Source: Serinus canaria
Lineage: Eukaryota > Chordata > Aves > Passeriformes > Fringillidae
Assembly (NCBI RefSeq): GCF_022539315.1
Contig: NC_066343.1
Coordinates: 49,500,973 to 49,564,972 of the forward strand
DNA: 64,000 nt
Reading direction: 5' to 3'
Under the pieces are notes generated by a model, which had not been told where the DNA came from, did no database searches, and saw only the letters and a program-made list of their open reading frames with translations. The position numbers and the translations under genes were made by a program. Of the stretch, positions 25,889-37,264 are shown piece after piece; position 1 is the first letter of the stretch; every line of letters starts with the position of its first letter.

Positions 25889-28153
25889 AACTTGATTCCT
25901 ACCTGTTTTCTGCTCCTGGGCTATTGTTTACTTCCCTTTACATATGTGTTTTATTTCATGCTTTTATTAATTGAGGTCTTCCCCCCTTCACCATGGCATG
26001 CCTTGTGCTTCAGAAGTAAGAAAAGAAACTGTGTCAAATCAATAAATTCCAAGCTGAGAGGCCAGATTCATCTAAGCCCTTAGACCCACTGGGCATTGGC
26101 TTGCTGAGTGTAACCTGAAATCTTAAAACACTTTCTAGACGAACATTAAGGTACAAATGAGGGCTGGTTTGTCTCTCAAGTCAACACTTAAAATGAAAAA
26201 GCTGATGATGTTTTCATTGAGGTAGAAAGAGTGACAGACAGCCTCTTGACAGTGGATTACCAGGAGAGAGAAAACAGAGCTAAAGTTCTGTTTTCACTTT
26301 CCACTGCAGAGTGAAGGAGGGAGGTTGGGGCCTGGGGAGGAGATTGGAAGTGGGGAACTGCATTTTTCCTTGTGTTTTTTTGTTAGGCTCAGTTACATAT
26401 GTATCACCATGGCTAAATTAAAAGGCCTGTATTCTGCTGATGGATGGGCAGTAGGTTTTGCTTGGAACCACAGGAACTCTCAGGATAACATTGGCAATAC
26501 CCAGGCCAAAGGGAGATTGTCAGCATAAGCTGAATGTTAAGTTTCCCTTCCAGTAACAGACTGCAGTCCAATCCATGCAAACTCTTTCTGTAGTCATCTT
26601 TCTACAGCAAAATATTTTGGACATCTTTTAGGGTCCAATTCTCAACGAAGTACCAAAGGACAGAGGAGTGAAAATTCACATGGAATTCCTCTGCAAAAGC
26701 TAGAAATGGGAAAAAACAAGCTCATGTATCACAAGAAGAAAAGCAGAGCTAATTATGGGATACAGATGAGTAGTCTGACCTTCACTTGCCAGTAGGAGTA
26801 ATTCCAACAAGGAATTGGTCTTCGCCAGGCAAAGGCAGCAAACACAAGCCATGACAGAAAACATCCACAATTACAGCATGCTTAAATAAAAGCAAGTGGA
26901 AGTTTTCTAGAAACTCATATCCTTGGGCCTTCTCCTCATCCCATTAAGTCCAGTCTGTCATCTTTAACTGGAAATTGCAATATCTTGCCATCTCAGTGTT
27001 GCAGCCCATGTCTCAGGATAAAGCTATCTGTCTGTCCTTCCATATGTCTGTAGGTAGTGGGTTATTCCCACAAGTGGAGGCCTCTGACCCTATCCCTCCC
27101 AGGAGGACCAACTTTATTGTCTCTGATGATACAAGTATTTCTGGGTGTTGGACAAGTCTGTGTGGGCACAGGGGACCTGGAGGACAGGAAAAAGCAGGTA
27201 CCCCTTCAGTGACTTTCTGCCCTCTTGCCACTTGCCTATCTTAACTCATATACCTACAGCAGTAGGACGGCAGTAGCAGGAGTGGGAAGGCTGGATGTCT
27301 GCCCAGTAAACACATCTGTTTCCAAAGGAAAAATTTCTTGTTACTTTCTGAAAATCAAGTTCCTCCTTGATCTGAAGGGTCCTTCAGATTAGGCTCCTCC
27401 ACAATTTGCTACATTTCCTGAAAAAACACCAACAAACCATCAATATAAAATTACCCCTTACATCTGACAAATCTTGGCCGGGTTCCTCCTGCATTCTCAT
27501 GGCAGAGAATGCAAAATTCCATCATGCATGTGCTCAGCAATGCCTTTCCTTCACCACACACACTCATGCATAAGTTTTTAAAAAAAACAATTGGAAGTAA
27601 ACAAAGTAAAAGATGATTGAAAAAATCACACATGCAGTGAATATGAACCCGGATGGAAATGCTTGACATGTTATAAAATAAATTTTATATTTAAGGAAAA
27701 AAACCCATAGAAGTAGAGACACTTCTACAGTAGGTCTGACCCTAGACTGGAACAGTCAAAGTGTGGTAGAGCTGAATGACATCTCTGCACTGCCTGGCAC
27801 CACAGTATCTGTCACATATTGTTGCTCTTATTTAAATGCAGGAAAGAATTAGACCCTGAGGCCAGTAGGCAGCAAAAATGAGTTCCAGAAAAAGCCTCTA
27901 CCTATAGCAAAATAGCAATACAGAGGAGACAAGGCTAGGGGATTTGAAAGAGATAAGATCCATGGTGGAATGTGACCAGCAGGACACCAGGAAGTGATCA
28001 TGAGGATGGGACAGCACTTTTGAGCAACTGAAACTGGATTTTGAAAGGAAGCCACTAGTACAAGTCAGAGGTGAAATAAGCTCCAAATGCAAGTTAGTGA
28101 AGGAAATAACTTTTCTGTGAATAAGTTGGGGTTTTTTCGCTTGTTTTTTAGCT
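25889..28153. other. Unique non-coding sequence
   Basis: No gene, RNA gene or transposon recognised. Composition is ordinary for this window, with slightly GC-richer stretches near 27070-27240. Short open frames there overlap on both strands, which is typical of chance. Confidence 0.55.
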
Positions 28154-28193
28154 AATGTAGTTGTTTGGTCTGATCAGACCAAACAACTACATT
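28154..28193. repeat. Perfect 40-bp palindrome
   Basis: The 20 bases AATGTAGTTGTTTGGTCTGA (28154-28173) are followed immediately by their exact reverse complement (28174-28193), with no spacer. The centre is TGATCA. Pairing stops cleanly at both ends (T at 28153, C at 28194). A perfect zero-loop palindrome of this length is not expected by chance in 64 kb and could extrude as a cruciform. Confidence 0.97.
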
Positions 28194-28224
28194 CATTGTT
28201 TGATCAGACCAAACAACTACATTC
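28171..28224. repeat. 24-bp direct duplication of the palindrome's right arm
   Basis: TGATCAGACCAAACAACTACATTC occurs exactly at 28171-28194 and 28201-28224 (period 30, six bases between). The first copy includes the whole right arm of the 40-bp palindrome, so three arm copies lie within 71 bases, two in one orientation and one inverted. Confidence 0.95.
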
Positions 28225-30713
28225 GAGTTTCATTATTGCTAGAGTTAACTGATTTGTCAGTTAGTCTAAAATGCTGCTATGTGATCACCAGGACATCCAA
28301 AATTTTTTTCTTTTTTGTATGCAAAACTGCAACCAGCTATTGACAAAGAAGGAGGCAGATAGAAAGTGAAGGTGTAAGTTCAGTAAAAGAAAGAGTAGGA
28401 AAAATCAAAAATGAAGAAGTCATGTTGAATGTCAAGTGTAAGGGTACATCCACATGGTACTTATGTGCCTTTTTTCTGAAATTATTTCAGTTACATTACA
28501 TTTTCCTGGTGGAAAAGGTAGAAACCTAAAGAACAGAGGAGTCCATCTTAGGCTGGTGACTGGAGGGGGCTGACTAAGAGCAAAAGATGTTTGGACTTAA
28601 AAGTAACTCAGGGACAGCATTTTTCTAGTTAGTATTTGTATCACCTGAGGTTTTATATCTGCAAGGTAGGTAATTGCCATGGACAGAGTATTTTCCTGAG
28701 GCAATTTGGTAGTAGTCAGCAGCATTACAGTAGAGGTGTTTCTGGTTGTGAGAATTTTCAGATCTCTTTCCTTCCTATTGAGGAGCAACGCGAGTAGAAA
28801 ACTTACATACAACTTCACCAAGTCAAACCAAGACCAGGAACCTGTGACTGACAACATCTGGGAGGAAAAATTAATTCATTTTGGATTGTATTATATGTTG
28901 ACTTTGTTAACCTCTTAAAGGAAGCACATCCACACACCTGTAAAAGATTATTTTGTCTATGCAATCTGCTTGTAGTGAGATGTTTTACCCATGGTCTGTG
29001 CTGTCCACCCTCACCTTTAACATGTGGCATCATGTTACCTTATCCACTATGAAGCAAAGCGAAGCAAAGGAGATTCTCATCAGGTGTCTTAGTATCAGGG
29101 CCACTCTTCCTTTGCATCTGCCATTCCCATCGAAGGCACTGGATAAAGCAGCTCTTTTGATGGCTCTAATCATAAAAGCTAACATTCAAGAAAGATTAAA
29201 GCCTTCTAGCTCTCTTCTTTATATCTCTCATTATCTGCTTTATACCTTCATAGCTGGAGAAAACATAGGGCTGTGTCCAGGATCTTCAGTATATAACCTT
29301 TGGTCTATGACCTCCAGCATCCAGTGGTGGTTAAAATTTGACCCCAGGTCTTGAATGTATTTTCTACACTGCTTTTCAGAAGAGTACAAAGCCAGTCTGG
29401 CTATTTCAGAGTAGAGTTTATCAAAAACAAAGAAAGTGAAGGAGTAACTTCACTCAGCAGCTTCAGATAGTAATAAAACTCTCAGGCGTACAAGTAGATT
29501 TATTCCATACCTACACAGAGGTGTCTTTCTGAAAGCCCTGAAGCCTAAAGTTAAATGAAATTATGGTGATAATGTGGTGGAATATCCCTCGGCTTCCAGC
29601 AGAATTGGCATAAGGACTCCTCCAAAAGGAGTAGTGTTGTCCCTGTTTGCAGGTGCACGAGGAGAAAGCAGCACTCAGGAACCATACATTTGTGTTTGTT
29701 GTTCTTCCCAGGCCCCTAGCTGAGGACACTCATCCGTAGCAGAGGAAAAGCAAATACTAATATGTGTTTGCTAAATATTCAAGGAGATGGGGAAATGGAA
29801 ACCGATATGTGGTGAAATTGGCATGAAATGCAACTGTACGATTCTGTATTTGTTTGGGTACTGACAACAGGAGAGAGGGAATTAATCTGCAAAAAGCCCA
29901 TTGTAGGACCATTCTTCTTTCCTTTGCTTCTCTCTCTGTGATCTTCTTTCTTTAGCATAAGTGGGTGGTATACCTTTAATTCACGTACTTCAATATTTAG
30001 AAGTGTGCCAGAGGCCAAGAAAGCAGAACAGAAATAGTTACCCATGTACTGGGGAGGACTATGCAGCAAGTCTCAAATGCAGAACAACGTACTTTACATG
30101 TCTTATTAATTGGCATTTTATAACAAGAAAAAAGGCTTTCCAGATGCAAGGAAAATCTGTGTCTCTAGGCAGCAGACAAAATGCAGACTGCATTGGGACC
30201 AGAAAAAGAGATTCTGTATGCTTTCCTCCTGGTGGTTCTCCCCACTGCTTGCTGAAAGATGTAATTAACAATTACACCAACAAAACTACACCAGCTGTAA
30301 GATTAGGGAGGCTCACTCCATGACTACACAAGCAGAACAGTACAATAGTGTGGTCCATCTGCTCCACTTGTAAGGATTCACTCTTTTTTCCACTTTCTAA
30401 CTGTGTCCCTGACCACAGTGCAGCTTCTGCAAAGTGGCAGACACACAAAGTCAGAAGAAACTGTTGTCCCTTAAAAAGAATAAATTTCTCTCAGGTCACA
30501 TCACATCTACAAGCTTAAGATAAGGATATCTGTAGTATGGTAGGAAAGAGACAACTTAGCCATGTTTCCTGTGTTTTGGAGATCAGTGTTGGAGGCCTAG
30601 GGAAGACCAAAAGGAAGGAACATCAACATCCAGCATGATCTTCCAGCTTCCAGGTATTTGCAATTCACAGGCTTCAGATCCAGCATATTCATGTCAGACA
30701 ATCCTTGACAAAA
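28225..30713. other. Unique non-coding sequence
   Basis: No gene or transposon recognised. The 133-codon plus-strand frame at 28953-29354 is the longest but has no family signature and overlaps other chance frames. Confidence 0.55.
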
Positions 30714-30787
30714 CTTACTTCATGAACTTATCTAATTTTGTTTAAGCAAGCATGCATAAACAAAATTAGATAAGTTCATGAAATAAG
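30714..30787. repeat. Long hairpin: 31-bp arms, 12-base loop
   Basis: The core arms 30720-30744 and 30757-30781 are 25-bp exact reverse complements. Pairing extends to 30714 and 30787 with a single mismatch (C at 30718 against A at 30783). The loop is AGCAAGCATGCA (30745-30756). The whole is 74 bases, about the length of a stem-loop precursor RNA. The near-perfect pairing and lack of bulges fit a young inverted duplication better than a conserved microRNA. It matches no terminal-inverted-repeat element that I recognise. Confidence 0.95.
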
Positions 30788-32136
30788 CATATGACACACA
30801 AGCATATACTTCTACTTTCCACTATATTAGAAGAATCTGCTACTTTTATGGCTGATCCTGTATTTGCTCTTGGAAAAGCTGAAATGCATTTTACTCTTGC
30901 TCAGTTTCATGAACACTGATGAAAATATTAGTATTCACAAGGACACATATCAAAGGAAATTTCATATAACTCAACATCTAAATAATTGGTAAATTGTTAT
31001 GTTTATAAGTAATACTCAATCAAATATTCTAGAATTAACAGATGTCCTGAATTCTTTTATGTACAGCTATCTTAGATATTGCCCAAACCATAATAAACTA
31101 TATAAGTTTGGAAACACCAAAGAAATGAAAACTTTTTGAAAGAAGAATTCATAAACAAATCTTTGTACCTCCTGGGAAAACAGGTACTGCATTGTAAATA
31201 TTTATTATAGATGTATTATTAAGGAAGAGGCACAGCAGAAGTTTTACAGCTGGAACTAAGTTGCTCTGAATAATTTCGTTAAAGAACACCGTCAACAATA
31301 TTTATGCTGTGTCCAAATTGTGCTAAGTTTTTACACACTATTAGGAAGATAAGATCACATACCTATTGCAGTGTTTGGAACTCCTCAGAGCCAAGAAGTC
31401 TGGCAGGAGTCCACTGCAGCCAGTGCCTCAGCTCTTAACAGAAGGGTGTTACACAACGTGCCTCTCTGCACAGCGCAGCTCACCCCAGGGCTGCTGAGAC
31501 GAACTTTTCCCAGCCCCAGTGCCCCAGCCCGGCTGCAGCTCTGTGTATGAGAGGGGATGCTGGGAAGGGAAGGTCCCTCAACCCCAAATGTGGTGAGCTA
31601 CTAATGAGTATTTTGAGGGCAAATAGTCTCACTGTAGGCAAATTCTTATTTGGTGGAGGCACAGTGAAGATAATTTTGCTCTGTTGCACACATACAGACT
31701 TCAGTGTGTCTGTTTGTGTACGGCTGGATTCTGCTTAGGTTCTCTGCTCTGCCTGCACTTGCTCAGGAACAGAGAAATTTGCGGGTGACTTCATGAATGC
31801 AAATGAACACATGAAGTGTGATGCTAGCCCTCTCAACTTAAAGACAACTGTATGCAAATGTTCATGTGCAGATATTTAAATTCTCACAGGATGTAATTAT
31901 AAAATCATATACACAGAACCAGTCTAAACTCAGGTATATATGCTTGCTGTTGTTTACATAGTTCTTAGTCTGTAAAAATGCAGGCTATTCCTTGCTTTAA
32001 TGCCTTCCTTTTCATTTTGTTTGGATTTTCCTGATGGCTCTCTGTCTTCAAAAATTAGTTAGGGCCAAGACAATTGTTTTTAATTCAAGAGAATTGCTTC
32101 CTTAGAGCATTCAGTCTTGTAACATAGTTTTAGGTA
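30788..32136. other. Non-coding sequence with a GC-richer patch and two octamer motifs
   Basis: About 31380-31560 is GC-richer than its surroundings but has few CpGs. Exact ATGCAAAT octamers, the binding motif of POU/Oct factors, occur at 31797-31804 and 31852-31859, 55 bases apart in the same orientation. No gene or transposon is recognised. Confidence 0.5.
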
Positions 32137-32208
32137 GCCCTGCAAGGAGCATGAAGTTGCACTCAATGACCCTTATGGTTGCGTCCCTTCTAATTTGAGA
32201 TACTCAGC
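32137..32208 (+). mobile_element. Decayed CR1 LINE 3' terminus
   Basis: The segment 'gaagttgcactcaatgacccttatggttgcgtcccttctaatttgagatactc' aligns by eye with the CR1 3' UTR phrase of the type 'gttggactcaatgatccttatgggtcccttctaac-gagatattc'. The terminal octamer repeats have been lost, so this is an old copy. It lies about 500 bases before the CpG-rich island. Confidence 0.75.
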
Positions 32209-32559
32209 AAGACAATGAAAATGATGTAATTTTTTTTCCCCTACAAAACATCAATTGAAATTAGATCATCAGAGTTGCCATTCTAGAAAGATGTAATTTG
32301 AAAAAACATTTGTTGTCTATCAATCGAGTTCTGGATGGAATCCAGATAACTGATTTTAAGGATATCTTAAAACTGTAAACACCAAGTTTTAGCCCACATT
32401 TCTTTAGAAAACCAGGTGTTTGAGACTAGAATTAGTCTGTTTCTACTTGTTTGTCCTGTTCCCCACTAATAATGTTTCAAACATCAGTAATTTCACTCTA
32501 ACAGAGAATATGAAGTCTCCCATACCACCAAGTTTTTCTAGATCTGGAGAGAGCAGCAT

Positions 32560-33110
32560 CCAGGCTGTAAGAAGAACGCGTGTGGTGATCCTTTATGGGG
32601 TGCTAGAGGACTGGGAATGACAGAGCCGTCACAGAGGCGTCACACACCAACAGAGACCATGGACCAGAGCTGTAGCTCAGCATTGGCATAGCCCAGCCTG
32701 CAGGAGAAAGCCCGCCGGAGCCAGAGGGCAGCTCCCGGCGGCTCGGTCGGAAGCGGACGAGCTGGAAGGCAAGCGCCGCTGCTCGATGGCAGACGGGCGG
32801 CTCTGCAGCTCCTTTAGCCACAGAGGGTGTCTCTAAGCAGCAGAGCTGTCGCAGTTAGGGACCTTCTCCAGCCGCGGCTCCTCGCGGGGCGCTGCGCTGC
32901 GGGTGCTGCTCGCTGCCCACAGGTGGCAGTGAGCCTTCACCGTTCTCTCCGCCAGGAGAAACCAAATTTTGCCTCTGAGCCTTTTGGTGTCTGTGGGCAT
33001 CGGCCTGAGGAGAGCGGGTCTGGCTTTTGGGGAGCTCCTCAGCAGAGGTCCTGCTCTTGGCTCCCCTCTCCCAGTGCTGTAGCATAATCTGTGCGACCGG
33101 CAAGGGTCTG
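32560..33110. promoter_or_regulatory. CpG island (core 32701-32940), candidate orphan promoter
   Basis: This is the only CpG-dense patch in the window. Hand counting gives 22 CpG dinucleotides in the 240 bases 32701-32940, where surrounding lines usually have none or one per 60. The core is strongly GC-rich. It holds a GGGCGG Sp1-type box (32795-32800). Just outside the core, two CGTCACA half-CRE-like motifs (32627-32633 and 32638-32644) are spaced 11 bases apart, about one helical turn. CCCACAGGTGGCAG at 32916-32929 resembles a CTCF core imperfectly. A weak donor-like TAG|GTCAGT lies at 33111-33119. Open frames run on both strands (32603-32821 minus, 32827-33087 plus), but none resembles a known protein. 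It could be a gene or lncRNA promoter, an unmethylated regulatory element, or a GC-rich repeat remnant. Confidence 0.6.
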
Positions 33111-36100
33111 TAGGTCAGTCAGAATGAGCAAGATCTGCTGAAAAAATTCATTCAAATCTGCAATGTCAAATTATGTCAATATAGTTGGAAAAGTAATGCT
33201 TCAAAGCAGAATATGTTTCAGAGATGGTGATAATTTTATTTTCTGCATCTGCCTGAACACAGGCCTGGTGTGAAACGACAGAGCAAGGGAGAGATAAAGA
33301 AAAAGAGCTGAGCAGATCAGAGGAGATCAGAAAACTGCTCATTCAGGGTAATAAATTACTCATTCTGAGTACTAAACATTGCTGTCAACAAACACAGCTT
33401 CCCTTGGATTTTTCAAATGATAAACCCGCCATTGTTTACATTTAAGCTACCCTCTCTCCCATGTCCTTTATCATAACAAAGTTATTTAAGTTCCCAATGA
33501 AACAACAGTATATATTTCTGATGTTCCAGAATACATGCTGAGTAGAAATTTTCAAACCTTCACAGATAAATAGATTAGATTAAAGAACAAAAACAATGGT
33601 GTTGAGTGGAAAAATAGACAGTAAGTAACATTTGGCCAACACATAAGCTGAAGATGTTTGCATATACTGTATAAAATCTGGGTATCTCTCCCTTCATTTT
33701 TGTCCTGGCATCAATACCAACATGCATCATGTAGGTTTGCATTATTTTGGGGCTCCTCCTTTTTTCTTTCCAAAAATAACAGTGAACTTCAAAGTGACAA
33801 ATAGCGTTAGCAAACTGAAAAAACAAAGCAAATGTAATTTTGTCTCAAACTGCTGCCCAAATGTGACTTAACTATGTGAGTTTTTCTCTGTTCTCGGACA
33901 GCTGTGAACATCTGCCAAGTGACTGGAAACCCATTGCATCTGGTGCCACCTGCATCTTGATACATAGCAACAAGCCAAGTTCTGCCATCATGTGTGTTTT
34001 TGCATCTTCACTGAATCCACTGGGGCTGCATGCATGTAACTGAGAGTTTAATCCCAGTGGAGCTCTGTTGTGTTTCCCCGTGACTAAGTTCAGTGGACTT
34101 CAGTGGAGTCACAGGGTGTAACTGAGACCAGACACACTCTACTGATAGTTTTACTAGTAAATCCTTTTACCAGCCGAGTGCCCTGCTACAAAGTTTCCCC
34201 TAAAAAATGGTTATTCTGACAAATAGGGAGCTTGCTACTAGACATCTACATCTTGGTGGACTGATTTTAGGACAAAATTTTTGACACAACAAAGTCTTGT
34301 GCTGTTTTCTTTTGAAAAAGCAGTTCTGTGGCAATTCTGTGAATCCTCCATTCCCTGCCTCGGAGCCAATGGGGAGGCACAGGTCCTATGGGGAAGACCA
34401 GCTCAGGATTACTACATCTAGTGGGAAAGAGATCTGGAAAAGGGCCTCAGAGGCCGGCCATCAGGGTCCTGCCTCTCCAAGGCAGGGGCCAGACTGGCTT
34501 TGTGAAGAGCAGTAGGTTCATCATGTTCATCATGTTCAAGCTGCTTTATTTTTGGAGACTCCTGGTCTGGAATGGCCCTGATCTGAATGTCTGGAGCAAG
34601 TAGAAGGCCCGTCCCAGAGAGCTGGCAGTGCAGGTGCAGAAGGTGAATTCTGTGTTCATCAGTCCCTTCCACAGAAGAGAAGTTTTGTTCTCGGGCTACC
34701 TCAAAAGAGATACTAGGTAGACAAAGCTTGTGTGCTACAGGGAAACAAAACCCTGCTTAAGAGCCCCCATATCAGCTTGGGACATAATTTTAAATTCTGA
34801 TTGAGGTACTGCAAGGGAAAACATCAAAAAGAAATTCACATTTTTATATTTAATAAAATTAATCCTTGCAGTCTTTGTTATTTTGTATACCATGTGCATT
34901 TGTGACTCTTTTGGGCAGAGTAATTTTCACAGGATCTGCATATTGCAATTTTATGCAGGAATAAAGTTCACATGCAAAGTGAAGCCAGAAATGTCTGGCA
35001 CAGAGCTCCTAGGGACAGATGGTGCCACCTGCATCCTCGAGTAAGAATACTCCTAGCCAGGTTTGTAAACAATGACCTATTTAAGTGAAAGGGGTGGTGT
35101 GGGGGGGTAATCTCTGAGCTCTCTTCCTATCTAAGTAAAGAACATTTACAGCAATAGAAAATTATTAAAATTAAGCATTATTGAAAGCTATGTTTTCACT
35201 GACTCACAGCTCTCAGGACACATGGAAGTGCTCACTGCTATTCAAATCTGTTGTTTCTTTCTTACCACCCAGCTTCTTTTCCAAAATATATTTAAGGCAC
35301 AGATTGTGGAGTTTTTTGTAGAGGCCTCCCCTATGTTCTCCTTCTTCCTCTGAATAAGGTTATCCAGCCTTGCAGTTTAGTTTAAGCAGAGGTTTTTGAT
35401 GGGCTTATTGTTGCAGTGAATTTGCAGTTGTGTCTTGAAACCTTATTATCTTGCCACTGAAATGAAAGATGTCCCAAATTCAGCTCTGAAGGGAGCACTG
35501 GGGATTTAAATGTCATTTGAACATACATTTCTTTAAGAAGCAGTAAGAACAACCTGTGTAAAGATAAATAAAGGAAAAAGAAAAAAGGGCAAGCATGTGA
35601 TTTTTTCTTAACAGGAAGAGTATTCTATTGACAGGCAAAACATTCTTTCATTGATTATCATTGGATTCCATTTCCTGGTAAGAAAATATTTGTGCTGTGT
35701 GTGTTTAAAATTTGTGTGTGTTTAAAATTTCCTCTGTCTCTTGTGGAAGGACATTTGAAAACAGATAGTCTTCCACTAATTTAATAAACAATTATTCCCA
35801 AAAGTTTGTGTGTTTTTGTGGATACACAGATACATGTCTATACACCATGTTTTTTGCCTAGTGAAGAATTTAAATAGTAATACAGGCACGAGCTGACATG
35901 CTACCCAAAAACATGCCACCCAATTTTTCCAAACTTTAATGAAACTTTTTCTCCATTTGAATTTCAGGATGAAGTCTGCCTCTGCTTTAGACTTAAATGT
36001 CCAGTTTTCTCCATTACTAGTTAGGATTCCTTGTGATGGAGAATGTTCAGGTGTAAAAATGAAAACTACCCCCTCTCAGTGCAGTTGGGAGCCACAGGAA

Positions 36101-37138
36101 TGAATGTTCATGGAAATGTTTGTGAATACCTTACAGTGCCACTAAACAACACCCTGTTTGGATTTGTTTAAGCTACATTTTTATTAATAAAATTATATGT
36201 ACATTGTTTGAAGACTGACTAAAGCCAGAATGGTGGTTTTGTATGACATCTAGGCAATTTAGAGAGAATTCATATGAGGTAAAGTAATATGGATATTTAT
36301 AGCCACTTTTATTTTCTGTTGTGCTTGAGGTTGTTAAAATTTTTTATGCTCTTTTCTTTTTAGACTAGGGACCCTGAACTAAATATTTGAAACGTATCTA
36401 TAGCATATGTGTTTTCATAAACTATATTTCTACTTTACTATGCAAGTACAATATGAAGAATATCCCTTTTTGCCAGGAAAGCGAGGTTTGATAAACTCCG
36501 CTGAAATGGAATTTAATGAAAAGAAATGAATGAGGCCTTTACAGATTAGTTCACTGAATGGTTTTTAAAGTTTCAAATTAAATGACACATTAAAATGCCT
36601 GCTTTGCCAGCCAGCTTTTCTGGCACAAAACAGCTACAACAAAATGTAACTAAATCTCTTTTAAGATTTGAGTTATAGGAAAACCCCAAGACAGATTTTT
36701 TAACAAAGACCAGGCTACAGACAGGACTGAACAGTCTGAGCACTGACTTCAACACTTATAAGCCTCAATGAAGTGTTAGGCTCCCATGCATAAGTAAACA
36801 ATAAGCCTGTAGAAGGAAATAGAGGCTTTAAAACTGCTTCTTTTACCTTAAATCTTGTTTCTCAAACATCTCCAGGCAGGCTTTCAAGCAACAAAGTCAC
36901 CAGACTACTGTCTTCGTTCAAGTGCCTTGGCAAGTTATTTTCCAGCCTAGTATCACTGAAAGCTTAATTTCTCCTGATGACTTGATATACAAACTCCACC
37001 ACTCCACCTTTCAGAAGAGGTTGTTTCTCAGGAAGAAAAATATCTATAACCTTATTCATTTCTACATGGACTTTTTTTCAGATCCTGCTGTGTGATATTG
37101 GGTCTGTCTCAAAGCTAATATGCCACAAAACTGTAGGT
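33111..37138. other. Unique AT-rich non-coding sequence
   Basis: No gene or mobile element recognised. A 17-bp-period duplication of TGTGTGTGTTTAAAATTT lies at 35696-35730, and a G-rich string (about 35089-35108) interrupts AT-rich DNA. The 16-base string TGGTGCCACCTGCATC occurs at both 33941-33956 and 35020-35035, and may be chance or a dispersed relic. Confidence 0.55.
35696..35730. repeat. 17-bp tandem duplication
   Basis: TGTGTGTGTTTAAAATTT appears at 35696-35713 and again at 35713-35730, sharing one base. It is consistent with slippage across a GT-rich seed. Confidence 0.85.
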
Positions 37139-37218
37139 AAAAACAAACAAGCAAGCAAGCCAGCAAGCCAGCAAGCAAGCAAACAACCAATCAAATAAAT
37201 AAATAAATAAATAAATAA

Positions 37219-37261
<43 letters not shown>

Positions 37262-37264
37262 ATA
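37139..37264. repeat. Compound tetranucleotide microsatellite (AAAC/AAGC/CAGC then AAAT)
   Basis: The left part is a mosaic of AAAC, AAGC and CAGC units. From about 37193 it becomes a run of about 17 AAAT units, broken once near 37216-37220 by a one-base loss. The gradient of unit types suggests successive point mutation and re-expansion within one locus. Confidence 0.97.

Noticed and set aside
25681..26083. Open frames of 64-130 codons rich in F/S/L or K/R/E
   Set aside because: They are produced by the stop-free (TTTTC)n microsatellite read in either direction.
31380..31560. GC-rich patch considered as a second CpG island
   Set aside because: Only a handful of CpGs are present, so it fails on CpG content despite its GC content.
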